Source of the DNA: Clostridiales bacterium
Lineage (GTDB): Bacteria > Bacillota > Clostridia > Lachnospirales > Lachnospiraceae
NCBI GenBank assembly: GCA_018369015.1
Contig: JAGZDD010000074.1
Coordinates: 1 to 17,493, forward strand
Direction of reading: 5' to 3'
Length of the DNA stretch: 17,493 bases
Both the position numbers and the translations under genes were made by a program. Shown one piece after another: positions 1 to 7,988 of the stretch. The stretch's first letter is position 1, and every line of letters begins with the position of its first letter. The notes under the pieces are model-generated. The model ran no database searches. It worked only from the letters and a program-made list of their open reading frames with translations, and was not told the origin of the DNA.

Positions 1-61
1 CTGTTTCTGCGAGCAGCCGGGTATTTCCGGTTTGGCTGCTATATATAATCTTATAATTCAT
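1..61 (-). CDS. Flavodoxin family protein, N-terminal fragment cut by the window edge
   Basis: Reading the minus strand from an ATG at 61 gives MNYKIIYSSQTGNTRLLAET, then the window ends. The piece contains the T-G-N-T phosphate-binding loop of flavodoxins (SSQTGNT), which holds the FMN phosphate and sits near residue 10 in this family. A GGAGG ribosome binding site lies about 7 bases upstream, and a near-consensus promoter lies at 94-121. Flavodoxins are small cytoplasmic electron carriers that replace ferredoxin or serve flavoenzymes. The gene is divergent from the AraC regulator, so a shared control region is possible. Only 20 residues are visible, so a multidomain protein with a flavodoxin start cannot be excluded. 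Confidence 0.8.
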   Translation of the reverse strand, partial: MNYKIIYSSQTGNTRLLAET

Positions 62-93
62 GCCTGGGCCTCCTTTATATAAGTATTACAATT

Positions 94-121
94 ATTATAG
101 ATGGGACTTCCAATTTGTCAA
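94..121 (-). promoter_or_regulatory. Sigma-A-type promoter of the flavodoxin gene
   Basis: On the minus strand, TTGACA (116-121) and TATAAT (94-99) are both perfect consensus boxes, 16 bp apart. Transcription would start near 87, leaving a leader of about 25 bases with a good ribosome binding site. The phased 20-bp repeats overlap this promoter. Confidence 0.8.
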
Positions 122-157
122 TAGAGCTTCATGATCATCAATAGGGCTTCCTAGTCA
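98..157. repeat. Three or four 20-bp phased repeats overlapping the flavodoxin promoter
   Basis: Plus-strand units 118-137 and 138-157 match at 16 of 20 positions and share TCAATAG(A/G)GCTTC. The unit at 98-117 keeps GGGACTTCC in the same phase, and 158-177 keeps AAGGCT more weakly. On the minus strand the core reads GAAG(C/T)(C/T)C(C/T)AT. One copy lies between the -35 and -10 boxes of the flavodoxin promoter, one overlaps the -35, and one lies just upstream. Twenty-base spacing puts the cores on one face of the helix, as for many regulator sites. The binding protein is unknown; the adjacent AraC-type regulator is a candidate because that family often uses direct repeats. Confidence 0.6.
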
Positions 158-207
158 TAATTAAGGCTCTTATATTGACTTTGTATAGGTCGATATTATC
201 CTAAGCG

Positions 208-236
208 TTGCCATCTGCTTTTTTATTTATTATAAT
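208..236 (+). promoter_or_regulatory. Promoter of the araC-type/GH31 operon
   Basis: TTGCCA (208-213) and a perfect TATAAT (231-236) are 17 bp apart. The start of transcription would be near 243, only about 20 bases before the regulator's ATG at 265. This reading makes the in-frame TTG at 208 part of the -35 box and not a start codon. Confidence 0.75.
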
Positions 237-264
237 CAAAGCTGTAATGATTCGGAGGTTTCTT

Positions 265-1101
265 ATGGAAGATGAAAAATACCGGCATGAGCACATTTTT
301 ACAATGCGGGATTTGGAAGTTGCCTTTGCATACAGGTATGACGGAGGCAGCTTTGTGACAAACCACTGGCACGATTCGATTGAAATTATCTATATTGTAG
401 ATGGAAGCACGGATATTATCATACATCAGAAGGTGTTTACAGTACATGCGGGGGAATGTATGGTCATTAACGCGGGAACGGTTCATTCCACGAGGAATAT
501 GTATGGAAATCATTCAATTTTTATGCAGGTACCCCTGGAAATTCTTGAGCGGTGCTTACCGGATAAAAAAGCGGTCAATTTTGATGTTCCCCTTCGCTCG
601 GACGACAAAATGGTTTGTGAGAACCTGGAGCGTATAAAAAGGGTTATAAGGGAAATGCGAAGGGTCATGGCTGACCGCAGAGATGGTTATACATTGAAAT
701 TCGAGAGCCTTCTGTATGAGCTTTTATACGAATTGTACAGAAATTTCCGAAGCGGGAGGCCAAAGCCCGCGGATATTTATGAGGAGGAGGCCCGGCTGAC
801 GCAGGTGATTGATTATACGAAGGCGCATTATAAGGAGCCTGTATCAATCAAAGAGGCCGCGTCAGTGATCCATTTACAGCCGGAGTATTTTTGCAGATAC
901 TTTAAGAAATGTATGGGAATGACCTATTTACAGTATATCAATGAGCTGCGTCTTTCGTACATTTATCAGGATTTGCTGGATACCTCATGGCCTCTTTATC
1001 AGATACTTGACAGCCACGGGTTTAAAAATTACAAGCTTTTCCGCCGGCTGTTTTATGAGCGTTTTGGCTGCACTCCGGGGCAGCTTCGACAAAGGAGGTA
1101 A
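265..1101 (+). CDS. AraC family transcriptional regulator
   Basis: The 278-residue protein has the usual two-part build of this family. An N-terminal cupin-like sugar-sensing half contains NHWHDSIEIIYIVDG and a later AGTVHST. A C-terminal pair of helix-turn-helix motifs, roughly the last 100 residues, begins at TKAHYKEPVSIKEAASVIHL and ends FYERFGCTPGQLRQRR. The ATG at 265 is chosen because a CGGAGG site lies 6 bases before it; the longer in-frame TTG at 208 falls in the promoter. The stop codon at 1099-1101 overlaps the ribosome binding site of the alpha-xylosidase gene 7 bases downstream, so the two are co-transcribed and probably translationally coupled. It most likely activates this operon in response to an alpha-xyloside or related sugar. 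The ligand is inferred from the neighbour only. Confidence 0.9.
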   Translation: MEDEKYRHEHIFTMRDLEVAFAYRYDGGSFVTNHWHDSIEIIYIVDGSTDIIIHQKVFTVHAGECMVINAGTVHSTRNMYGNHSIFMQVPLEILERCLPDKKAVNFDVPLRSDDKMVCENLERIKRVIREMRRVMADRRDGYTLKFESLLYELLYELYRNFRSGRPKPADIYEEEARLTQVIDYTKAHYKEPVSIKEAASVIHLQPEYFCRYFKKCMGMTYLQYINELRLSYIYQDLLDTSWPLYQILDSHGFKNYKLFRRLFYERFGCTPGQLRQRR

Positions 1102-1108
1102 TTTTATT

Positions 1109-3427
1109 ATGAAGTTTCAAAATGGAGCCTGGCTGATGAAAGAAGGACATGCCCTTTTTTCACCGAAAATGATTTATGAGGTTGATAAAACACAGGATAG
1201 TATTACGCTTGTCATGCCTACAAAAGGATTTGATATGCAGAGCGTTGTGCTGACAATGAAGATTTCGGCGCCTATGGCCGAGGTTATCCGGGTGCAGACC
1301 TGGCATTATATGGGAGTGGACGAGAGCAAAACGCCGAAATTTGACTTAACGCTTCCCCAAAAAGGGTGTATGGCTGTTGAGGAGAATGATAAAGCAATTA
1401 TTGTGCGCAGCGGACATTTAAGCCTTACGATTGATAAAGAAAACTGGGCTATGCGCTATGAACGGGATGGGGAGCTGGTAACTAAGAGCAGCGGCCGGGA
1501 TCTGGCTTATGTAAAGACGAACTGGAAAGGCGATTACTATAGCTATAATGGCGACGACGCCTATATGGTACAGCATTTGGGCCTTTCTGTGGGCGAGCTG
1601 GTTTATGGGCTGGGCGAGCGGTTTACGCCGCTTGTAAAAAATGGCCAGTCGGTGGATATTTGGAATGAGGATGGAGGCACAGGAACAGAGCAGTCCTATA
1701 AAAATATTCCGTTCTACTTATCAAACCGGGGCTATGGCGTTTTTGTCAACCATACAGAGCGCGTGTCCTATGAGATTGGCTCAGAGTACGTTACAAAGGT
1801 AGGCTTTAGCGTGCCTGGCGAGCACCTGGATTATTTTGTTATCAATGGGCCGACGATGAAGGAAGCCCTGATCCGGTATACGGATATGACCGGGAAACCA
1901 TCGCTGCCTCCGGCCTGGACGTTCGGTTTGTGGCTGTCAACTTCCTTTATTACAAATTATGATGAAAAGACGGTTCTCGGATTTATTGACGGTATGCAGG
2001 AAAGAAATATTCCTTTGACAGTGTTCCACTTTGACTGTCTGTGGATGAAAAATTTCCATTGGACAGATTTTTGCTGGAACAGCAGCATTTTCCCGGACCC
2101 GGCCGGTATGCTTAAAAAAATCCATGATAAGGGCGTCCGCGTATGCGTATGGATTAACCCTTATGTGGGGCAGCGCTCGGCTCTCTTTGAGGAAGGCGTT
2201 AAAAACGGTTATTTCCTTAAACGGGAAAATGGGGATGTATGGCAGTGGGATATGTGGCAGCCCGGGCTTGCAATCGTCGATTTTACAAATCCAAAAGCCT
2301 GCCAGTGGTATTCAGGGAAGCTTAAAATGCTTATGGATATGGGCGTTGATTGCTTTAAAACGGATTTTGGCGAACGTATTCCGACAGATGCGGTTTATTT
2401 TAACCAATTTGATCCTGTAAAAATGCATAATTATTATTCTTATATTTACAATAAGACTGTTTTTGAAGCGATTGAATCGGTCAAAGGAAAGGGAGAGGCT
2501 GTGCTGTTTGCGCGCTCCGCAACGGTGGGCGGCCAGAAATTCCCTGTACACTGGGGCGGCGACTGCACAGCGAATTATGAATCTATGGGTGAGAGCTTAA
2601 GAGGAGGGCTTTCTCTGACAAGCAGCGGCTTTGGCTTCTGGAGCCATGATATTGGAGGATTTGAGGACACATCGACGCCGGACGTTTATAAGCGGTGGGC
2701 GGCTTTTGGTTTATTGTCTACCCACAGCCGGCTTCACGGAAGCATTTCTTACCGTGTGCCATGGAATTATGGCGAAGAGGCCGTCGATACGCTGCGTTTC
2801 TTTACCCGGCTGAAAATGTCGTTAATGCCTTATATTTACAGCAGCGCCGTAGAAACGTCCAAAACGGGGATCCCAATAATGCGCAGCATGGTTATGGAAT
2901 TTACCCGGGATTATAATTGTCATTACCTGGAACGGCAGTATATGTTTGGCGATTCTCTTTTAGTTGCTCCAATCTTTAATGAAGAAGGCATTGGCCGTTA
3001 CTATTTGCCGGAAGGTATATGGACGGATTATTTTACCGGAGAGAGGCTTGCCGGGGACCGTTGGTATGAAAAGACATACGATTATCTGAGTATTCCAATG
3101 TTTGCCAGAGAAAACTCAATTATAGCCAAGGGCAGCAGAGATGACCGGCCGGATTATGATTATGCAGATCATGTGGAATTTAGAGCTTATGAGCTTGGCG
3201 GCCGCGCAGAAGCCGTAGTTTATGAGCATGACGCTGTGACAGCAAAGCTTGAAGGTAAGTGCTGTGATGGTAAGCTGGTATTTAAGGCGGAAACAAGGAA
3301 GCCATGGACACTCAGGCTGATCAACCGTCATGTGAATGAAGTCCATAATGCAGCGGCAGAAATTTGCGGGGCAGATACGATTATAACACCGGAAAGCGGA
3401 GCGAAAGAGATTGTAGTAAAATTATAG
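1109..3427 (+). CDS. yicI: Glycoside hydrolase family 31 alpha-xylosidase (YicI type)
   Basis: The protein has 772 residues, the same length I recall for E. coli YicI. GH31 enzymes of this type release alpha-xylose from the non-reducing end of isoprimeverose and xyloglucan fragments with retention of configuration, in the cytoplasm. The nucleophile is Asp419 in KTDFGERIPTD and the acid/base is Asp485 in HWGGDC; both motifs match the YicI subgroup. An N-terminal beta-sandwich (about 1-240) precedes the barrel, and a beta-rich C-terminal part follows. The start at 1109 has AAAGGAGG 9 bases upstream; a longer in-frame reading to 941 would run deep into the AraC gene and is rejected. There is no signal peptide. 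No transporter lies next to it in the window, so the substrate must enter by a system elsewhere. An alpha-glucosidase role is less likely because of the GERIPTD motif. Confidence 0.93.
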   Translation: MKFQNGAWLMKEGHALFSPKMIYEVDKTQDSITLVMPTKGFDMQSVVLTMKISAPMAEVIRVQTWHYMGVDESKTPKFDLTLPQKGCMAVEENDKAIIVRSGHLSLTIDKENWAMRYERDGELVTKSSGRDLAYVKTNWKGDYYSYNGDDAYMVQHLGLSVGELVYGLGERFTPLVKNGQSVDIWNEDGGTGTEQSYKNIPFYLSNRGYGVFVNHTERVSYEIGSEYVTKVGFSVPGEHLDYFVINGPTMKEALIRYTDMTGKPSLPPAWTFGLWLSTSFITNYDEKTVLGFIDGMQERNIPLTVFHFDCLWMKNFHWTDFCWNSSIFPDPAGMLKKIHDKGVRVCVWINPYVGQRSALFEEGVKNGYFLKRENGDVWQWDMWQPGLAIVDFTNPKACQWYSGKLKMLMDMGVDCFKTDFGERIPTDAVYFNQFDPVKMHNYYSYIYNKTVFEAIESVKGKGEAVLFARSATVGGQKFPVHWGGDCTANYESMGESLRGGLSLTSSGFGFWSHDIGGFEDTSTPDVYKRWAAFGLLSTHSRLHGSISYRVPWNYGEEAVDTLRFFTRLKMSLMPYIYSSAVETSKTGIPIMRSMVMEFTRDYNCHYLERQYMFGDSLLVAPIFNEEGIGRYYLPEGIWTDYFTGERLAGDRWYEKTYDYLSIPMFARENSIIAKGSRDDRPDYDYADHVEFRAYELGGRAEAVVYEHDAVTAKLEGKCCDGKLVFKAETRKPWTLRLINRHVNEVHNAAAEICGADTIITPESGAKEIVVKL

Positions 3428-3438
3428 GCGGAAAAATC

Positions 3439-3475
3439 CATTTAAAATCCCCGTGGTGATTTTAAATGCATTTTT
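3439..3475 (+). terminator. Rho-independent terminator of the GH31 operon
   Basis: A perfect 11-bp stem, CATTTAAAATC (3439-3449) with GATTTTAAATG (3458-3468) and an 8-base loop, is followed by CATTTTTG. It starts 12 bases after the GH31 stop codon. The stem is AT-rich, so its strength is uncertain. Confidence 0.65.
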
Positions 3476-3522
3476 GTATTACTGTATCGTTTGCGGACAG
3501 CCAGCGCGGCAAGTGCGCTGAA

Positions 3523-3703
3523 TTTTAAAAGTAACAGTTCAGCCCGCGCCATTCGCAAAGCCGCGCTAACGCTCTTTCTGCCGCTTCGCGGCTGTCTTTG
3601 CTCATAATATGTCGCTCCCTCAGCCGGGAGCAATAGACTAAAAATCGTGTTTACACGATTTTTAGCCTATCATTCCCGGCTGGCTGAACTGTTACTTTTA
3701 AAA
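3523..3703. mobile_element. MITE copy 1 (IS66-like ends) with perfect 8-bp target duplication
   Basis: The element runs from GTAACAGTTCAGCC (3531) to GGCTGAACTGTTAC (ending 3695), 165 bp with perfect inverted ends. It is flanked on both sides by TTTTAAAA (3523-3530 and 3696-3703). It codes for no protein. The right half is a 62-base hairpin. The right-hand duplicated target contains the last bases and the TAA stop of the AMP-ligase gene. GTAA-starting ends and 8-bp duplications are known traits of the IS66 family, so it is probably mobilised by an IS66 transposase encoded elsewhere. Because TTTTAAAA is itself palindromic, this copy alone could not prove duplication; copies 2 and 3 support it. 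Confidence 0.75.
3621..3682. terminator. Long hairpin inside MITE copy 1, probable two-way terminator
   Basis: Two 29-base arms (3621-3649 and 3654-3682) pair with four non-identical positions around a TTTA loop. The inner stem CTAAAAATCGTG/CACGATTTTTAG is perfect. It lies between the converging GH31 gene and AMP-ligase operon, with A/T runs in the stem on both strands, so it could end transcription from either side. Confidence 0.5.
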
Positions 3704-5206
3704 CCTTTTGATTTTTCTTGATGTTGTCTTTTCAAATTCGTTTTCACGAACCTTAAGGCTGTAAATTCTTTTATGGACAGGGGCCTGCTGATTGTATTCA
3801 TCGATCAGCTCCTGAAGGGCGGCTTTGACATCGCGGACCTTTTTCTTTTTAATAAAATCTTCGTCCGGGTAAATTTCGGCTTCAATGACGCCATGATTAT
3901 CACGGACAAGCACCTCTTTGACAAGGCGGGAAGTGCTGAGTTTATTTTCCAATTCTTCTGGCGATACATTTTCACCATTTTTTGTGATAATCAGGTTCTT
4001 CTTGCGCCCTGTAAGGAAAATAAAGCCCTCCTCATCCACATAACCTAAGTCGCCTGTTTTAAGCCAGCCGTCCTCAAGTGTCTGGGCGGTTTCTTCGGGC
4101 ATTTTATAATAGCCCATCATAACGCTGCTTCCCTTGACCCAGATTTCCTCGTCTACAACCTTTGCCTCGCAGTTGGGAATCAACTGGCCCACAGAATTGC
4201 GTTTGATATTCCAGCTTACATTGTTGCTGATGACCGGGGAACATTCGGTCATGCCGTAACCCTGGAGGATGGTAATGCCATATTTATTAAAAAGATCAAT
4301 ATAATCTGGGTTCAAATAAGCGCCGCCGCTGCATATTGTATGGAATTGCCTGCCAAAAACCATGTTTTTCACAAGCCCGGCGGGAAGGCCGGATACCTCC
4401 TCAAGCTTTTTGGCCATAACCTCAATCATCAAAGGAACCATAAGAATCAGCTCCGGCTTAAAGAGCTTGATATTTTTTGCCACACGCAGAAGGGAATCAT
4501 TGATACAAATAACAGCGCCGAGGGAGATTCCCTTTAAAATATCCATGCTCAGACAGTAAGCGTGATGGATAGGGAGTACTGAGAGAAGGACGATTCTTTC
4601 AGGGATCTTCATATCCAGGCAGGTAGCATTTTCGGCAAGGTTGCGCTGGGTCAGCATAACCCCCTTGCTTTTTCCGGTTGTGCCGGAAGTAAACATAATT
4701 GTACAAAGCCTGTCCGGTTCCGGCTGGAAATCACAGGCTCCTTCATTTTCACGGATAAGCTGCCAGAAGGAAAGCATATGGCCGTCGCCAGACTCCTGTT
4801 GCATGGAAATAACATATTTTAGCTTAGGGCAATGCTCGCGGATAATCTCGCCCACATCGCTGCGCACCTTATCTAACACCAATACAGTGACATCGGCACG
4901 GTCAATTAGCTCACATAAATCCAGAGCCGGCAGATTAGCGTCTAAGGGAACGGCAACTCCGCCGCTGTTGACAATACCAAAATAGGCGGTGATCCATTCA
5001 TAGGAGGTAGCCCCGATAATGGCAGTATGCCCGCCCTGTTCTCCAAGAGCGGCTAAAGCACGGGAAAAGCTTTCACTGTCGCTGCAAAGCTGCGTATAGG
5101 TTTTTGAAGCGGTTTCGTGCTTCCCTGACTTATAGCGCACCGCCTCCTCAGAGCCATATTTTTGTTCTGTATGTATAAGAATATCACGAATAGTACTGCA
5201 AACCAT
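3698..5206 (-). CDS. AMP-dependent fatty-acyl ligase (ANL superfamily)
   Basis: The 502-residue protein carries the full adenylate-forming set: P-loop TSGTTGKSKG (173-182), GYGMTE (316-321), TGD (384-386), hinge LTGRKKNLI (398-406) and a C-terminal TSRKIKR, whose Lys498 fits the catalytic lysine of the adenylation step. It resembles long-chain fatty-acyl-CoA synthetases more than amino-acid-selecting domains, so it probably turns a fatty or aryl acid into an acyl-AMP and passes it to the carrier protein encoded just upstream. The start at 5206 has GAAAGGAA upstream, and the gap from the carrier gene is only 15 bases. It is the last gene of the operon. Its TAA stop lies in the duplicated target of MITE copy 1, but the C-terminus looks complete. 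Loading to CoA instead of the carrier is possible. Confidence 0.88.
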   Translation of the reverse strand: MVCSTIRDILIHTEQKYGSEEAVRYKSGKHETASKTYTQLCSDSESFSRALAALGEQGGHTAIIGATSYEWITAYFGIVNSGGVAVPLDANLPALDLCELIDRADVTVLVLDKVRSDVGEIIREHCPKLKYVISMQQESGDGHMLSFWQLIRENEGACDFQPEPDRLCTIMFTSGTTGKSKGVMLTQRNLAENATCLDMKIPERIVLLSVLPIHHAYCLSMDILKGISLGAVICINDSLLRVAKNIKLFKPELILMVPLMIEVMAKKLEEVSGLPAGLVKNMVFGRQFHTICSGGAYLNPDYIDLFNKYGITILQGYGMTECSPVISNNVSWNIKRNSVGQLIPNCEAKVVDEEIWVKGSSVMMGYYKMPEETAQTLEDGWLKTGDLGYVDEEGFIFLTGRKKNLIITKNGENVSPEELENKLSTSRLVKEVLVRDNHGVIEAEIYPDEDFIKKKKVRDVKAALQELIDEYNQQAPVHKRIYSLKVRENEFEKTTSRKIKRF

Positions 5207-5221
5207 AATATTTCCTTTCGT

Positions 5222-5455
5222 TTATGCCTCTTCGGTCAGCTTTTCAAGATAGTCGACAGCCTCGCCCACTGTGCGGATATTGGCGGCTTTGGCCTGTTCA
5301 ATCTCAATATCAAATTCATCCTCGATTTCACCAAGCATACTCATAAAATCAAAAGAGGTAAATCCAAGGTCTTCCATAAAGCGGGATTCCAGATGAATAT
5401 TTTGCGGCTCTACTTCTACATAGTTACAGATGACTTTTACTAATTTATCAAACAT
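5222..5455 (-). CDS. Acyl carrier protein (phosphopantetheine-binding)
   Basis: A 77-residue acidic protein with a four-helix carrier fold and the attachment motif DLGFTSFDFMSML. The serine in GFTSFD (residue 35) would carry the phosphopantetheine arm, as in the usual DLGxDSL motif. The start at 5455 is chosen because AGGAGA lies about 8 bases upstream; a longer in-frame reading to 5572 has no ribosome site and adds unrelated sequence. It lies between the condensation enzyme and the AMP ligase, so it probably holds the activated acyl chain for transfer. It is unlikely to be the housekeeping AcpP, which normally sits with fatty-acid synthesis genes. No phosphopantetheinyl transferase is visible in the window, so the cell's general enzyme would have to activate it. 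Confidence 0.9.
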   Translation of the reverse strand: MFDKLVKVICNYVEVEPQNIHLESRFMEDLGFTSFDFMSMLGEIEDEFDIEIEQAKAANIRTVGEAVDYLEKLTEEA

Positions 5456-5597
5456 ATTCTTTTCTCCTGTCTGTAGCCGCGCCAGCCCTGTCTGAACGCA
5501 CGGCGTTTGCTTAAGACTGTTTTTTAACGGGGGCCTGGCGTTACATATGTCTAAAACGCGGGCGTGCGGCAAAAATAATAGCGCGGCGGAATGGTTA

Positions 5598-7001
5598 TTA
5601 AATAAGCTTTATAATTTCATCAATCGTTAAATCCGGGTTTTCCGCACCCTTGAACATAATTTTGCACAAATAATAATATAGATATTCAAGCTCCTGGCGG
5701 GAAACAGCTTTGATTTGATGCTCAAAGTTAAAATCAAGGCCATTGTCCTCCGGGCGGTGCATAACGGTCAGGTACATTGCCTGAGGTGTGACGCCGTTGG
5801 GGTACCAACGGGTTTTGTACTTAATATCCCCAAGTCTTGTCAGCCCTTTTTCCTGAAGGGTCAAAGGCTGGTATGTAAGAGACATAGGCTCATAGGTACG
5901 CCCGTTTTCCTGCGGATACATTTTCTGGCGGCAGGAAAAATAAGACACAGGATCATAGTTTGCATGGCGGAAATATTCATTCTGCTTGTCACGGATAGCA
6001 TAAACACCGTCAATGAATTTCATTGTACCCGGGAAGACTGTGCGGAATGGGAAGGAGTGGATTCGCGTTCCGCCGGATTTTTTTTCATTTAAGGTAGCGC
6101 GGCGGGCAATAGCTGTATTGATAGATACGTCATCGTTGCCGTTCATTTTCTGAAAATACGTGCGCAGGCCCATAAGCAGCAGGCATACTAAAGATACATG
6201 GTATTTTTCACAAAAGTCCATGAGCCGCTTTGTCGGTTCTGCTTCAAGATGGAAGATATCAAGAGCGGAATCGATAGAATCGGATGTATTTATTGCGGCA
6301 CGCAAATTTTTATTTCCTGCCTGGATTCTGGAAGCCTCTAACCTGTCAGGGCCGTTAATGCCGTTGTAAATTGGCTCAGACTGGGCGATAAGCTCCTCAA
6401 AGAAGCGGGCGTCTCTTTCCTTGGCCCGGCTTCCTGCTTCATAGGCAAGATCCCGTTTTACCTGCTCTATGTAGGAACTCATAGGCTTTGGATAGTCGAT
6501 TCCTTCGTACATCGCATTGCAGTAAAGCTCAATAATATCCTTCATAAAGCAGATTAAAGACTGAGCATCCATAATCATATGGTGTACAAGAAGATAAACA
6601 CCGTTAAAACCATCTGGTGTACGGATCATTACAATACGGTTCAGCGGGGAATCCTCAAGAGTAAAAGGCACCTCTGTCCATTTTTGCATAGTGGCTGCGG
6701 CTTCATCCATTGTCTGGCCTGAAAAATCCACAAATTCAATATCACGTTCTTCTTTATCAACAACATATTGGTAGCAGCTGCCTTCTTTATCCTTAGCAAA
6801 ACGTACACGCATGGATTCGCAGCGCTCATAGGCTTTATATATAGATGTTTTAAGCACATCAAAATTAATATCTGTACCGATGGTTAAGCTGGTACCAATG
6901 TTAAGTACCTGCTTTTTAGGGCAGTATTGCAGATAAAAGAAATGAAATTTCTGCGCTGCGGTCAGTGGATAGACTGGATAGCCTTTCCTTGTTTTCATCA
7001 T
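5598..7001 (-). CDS. Free-standing condensation-domain enzyme (NRPS-like acyl/amide synthase)
   Basis: The 467-residue protein is a single condensation domain of the chloramphenicol-acetyltransferase fold. It has an early YPLTAAQ motif (11-17), RCESMRVRF (60-68) and the active-site HHMIMD (His140, His141, Asp145), in which the second His is the general base. The usual Gly after the Asp is Ala here. A later SGGTRIHSFPFR resembles the floor-loop motif. Such enzymes join a carrier-bound acyl group to an amine or alcohol; stand-alone examples such as VibH use a free soluble amine. The ATG at 7001 overlaps the TGA of the hydrolase gene (ATGA), with AGGAGG 9 bases upstream, so translation is coupled. 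A gap of 142 bases separates it from the carrier gene. The acceptor cannot be read from the sequence; a wax-ester-type reaction is an alternative. Confidence 0.85.
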   Translation of the reverse strand: MMKTRKGYPVYPLTAAQKFHFFYLQYCPKKQVLNIGTSLTIGTDINFDVLKTSIYKAYERCESMRVRFAKDKEGSCYQYVVDKEERDIEFVDFSGQTMDEAAATMQKWTEVPFTLEDSPLNRIVMIRTPDGFNGVYLLVHHMIMDAQSLICFMKDIIELYCNAMYEGIDYPKPMSSYIEQVKRDLAYEAGSRAKERDARFFEELIAQSEPIYNGINGPDRLEASRIQAGNKNLRAAINTSDSIDSALDIFHLEAEPTKRLMDFCEKYHVSLVCLLLMGLRTYFQKMNGNDDVSINTAIARRATLNEKKSGGTRIHSFPFRTVFPGTMKFIDGVYAIRDKQNEYFRHANYDPVSYFSCRQKMYPQENGRTYEPMSLTYQPLTLQEKGLTRLGDIKYKTRWYPNGVTPQAMYLTVMHRPEDNGLDFNFEHQIKAVSRQELEYLYYYLCKIMFKGAENPDLTIDEIIKLI

Positions 7002-7957
7002 TTGATAATTCCTCCTATAAATGCGTCCATCGCCTGCTCGTAGGCGGCGGTATCCTTATAATAGCTCTCTGCGTGTCCGGCTCCGGGAATAATAAGCTTT
7101 GTTGCAGGAGAGCCGCAATTTTTATAAATCTCTTCGCACATCGGGCATGGAACAAAGGTATCCCTGTCGCCGTGAATCAGAAGGATTGGAACCTTTGCAC
7201 GGCGTACCTCCCGTGCGGCATTGCCTTCATCAAGGCCATAGCCGGCTTTCTTTTTGTTGATTTTATCGGCAATATCAATCATGGGAAATGCCGGAAGATG
7301 ATACATTGAATGAAGTACATGGGTAAATACCTCTTTTGCCGAGGTAAAGGCACAGTCGGAAATAATTCCTTTGACCTGGGAAGGCAGCGGGCAGCCGCTT
7401 GTCATTAGTACAGTAGCGCCTCCCATGGAAATTCCATGAAGAAGTATCTGGCAGTCCTTCCCGGCCTGTTGGATCGCCCACCGGATCCACTTTAATGCGT
7501 CAAAACGATCTTTACATCCAAAACCGACATATTCGCCTTCGCTTTGCCCGTGGGCGCGCGCATCGACGAGGAGCATTTGAAAGCCGTGGTTAAGATAGTA
7601 GTTTGAAAGCCCAATGAAGTCACTCATGCACTGGCTTGTGTAACCGTGAAAGCAGATGACTAATTTATTGGCCTGCGTTTCATTGTCTTGTAATGCAGGA
7701 AAGTAAACGCCATGGAGCTTCAGATGGTCGTCCGATTCGATCCATACATCGCTGTGAGGCTTGGAAAGCATAAATGCCTTTTTTTGCTCAATCACAGGAA
7801 AATATTGATTCCAGTCCGTTCCGGACATTTTCATTGTGCGTTCAGTTTTTGCGTGGCTTCTTTTCATTGTGCGGCGGTAAAAATAGGCGGTGCCTCCGGC
7901 CTGGGCCGCTGCCAGAGTGCCTAACAGTATGCCGATCCCTGTCATCATTTTTCCCAT
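6998..7957 (-). CDS. Membrane-anchored alpha/beta hydrolase
   Basis: A 319-residue protein with one N-terminal hydrophobic segment (about 4-26) followed by a basic stretch RRTMKRSHAK, which suggests a membrane anchor. The hydrolase domain has the oxyanion HGY (104-106), the nucleophile elbow GISMGG (Ser177), Asp266 in HGDRDTFVP and His295 in GAGHAES, so the triad is complete. It resembles YqkD-like serine hydrolases. The start is placed at the ATG at 7957, 6 bases after AAAGGA; the in-frame TTG at 7975 lies upstream of that site. It is encoded between the lipid-binding protein and the condensation enzyme, and shares a 4-base overlap with the latter. Likely jobs are release of the acyl product, editing of misloaded carrier, or supply of fatty acid by lipid hydrolysis; none is proven. 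Confidence 0.85.
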   Translation of the reverse strand: MGKMMTGIGILLGTLAAAQAGGTAYFYRRTMKRSHAKTERTMKMSGTDWNQYFPVIEQKKAFMLSKPHSDVWIESDDHLKLHGVYFPALQDNETQANKLVICFHGYTSQCMSDFIGLSNYYLNHGFQMLLVDARAHGQSEGEYVGFGCKDRFDALKWIRWAIQQAGKDCQILLHGISMGGATVLMTSGCPLPSQVKGIISDCAFTSAKEVFTHVLHSMYHLPAFPMIDIADKINKKKAGYGLDEGNAAREVRRAKVPILLIHGDRDTFVPCPMCEEIYKNCGSPATKLIIPGAGHAESYYKDTAAYEQAMDAFIGGIIK

Positions 7958-7988
7958 AGCAAGTCCTTTCTTCAAGTGAGTGGATGTC

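Noticed and set aside
208..264. Longer N-terminus for the AraC regulator from a TTG at 208
   Set aside because: The TTG is the -35 box of a TTGCCA-N17-TATAAT promoter, and the ATG at 265 has a clear CGGAGG site.
941..1108. N-terminal extension of the GH31 enzyme overlapping the AraC gene
   Set aside because: It reads the AraC gene in another frame; the ATG at 1109 has AAAGGAGG upstream and gives the 772-residue length I recall for YicI.
3442..3633. 63-residue minus-strand frame between GH31 and the AMP ligase
   Set aside because: It lies across the GH31 terminator and MITE copy 1 and has no family features or ribosome site.
4641..4985. 114-residue plus-strand frame inside the AMP-ligase gene
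   Set aside because: Antisense shadow of a coding region with full family motifs; no ribosome site.
5456..5597. MITE remnant between the condensation and carrier genes, or an N-terminal extension of the carrier
   Set aside because: Only a weak AACCATTC-like match is present, with no paired end; the extension lacks a ribosome site.
7958..7975. TTG start of the hydrolase at 7975
   Set aside because: The AAAGGA ribosome site lies after this TTG and serves the ATG at 7957.
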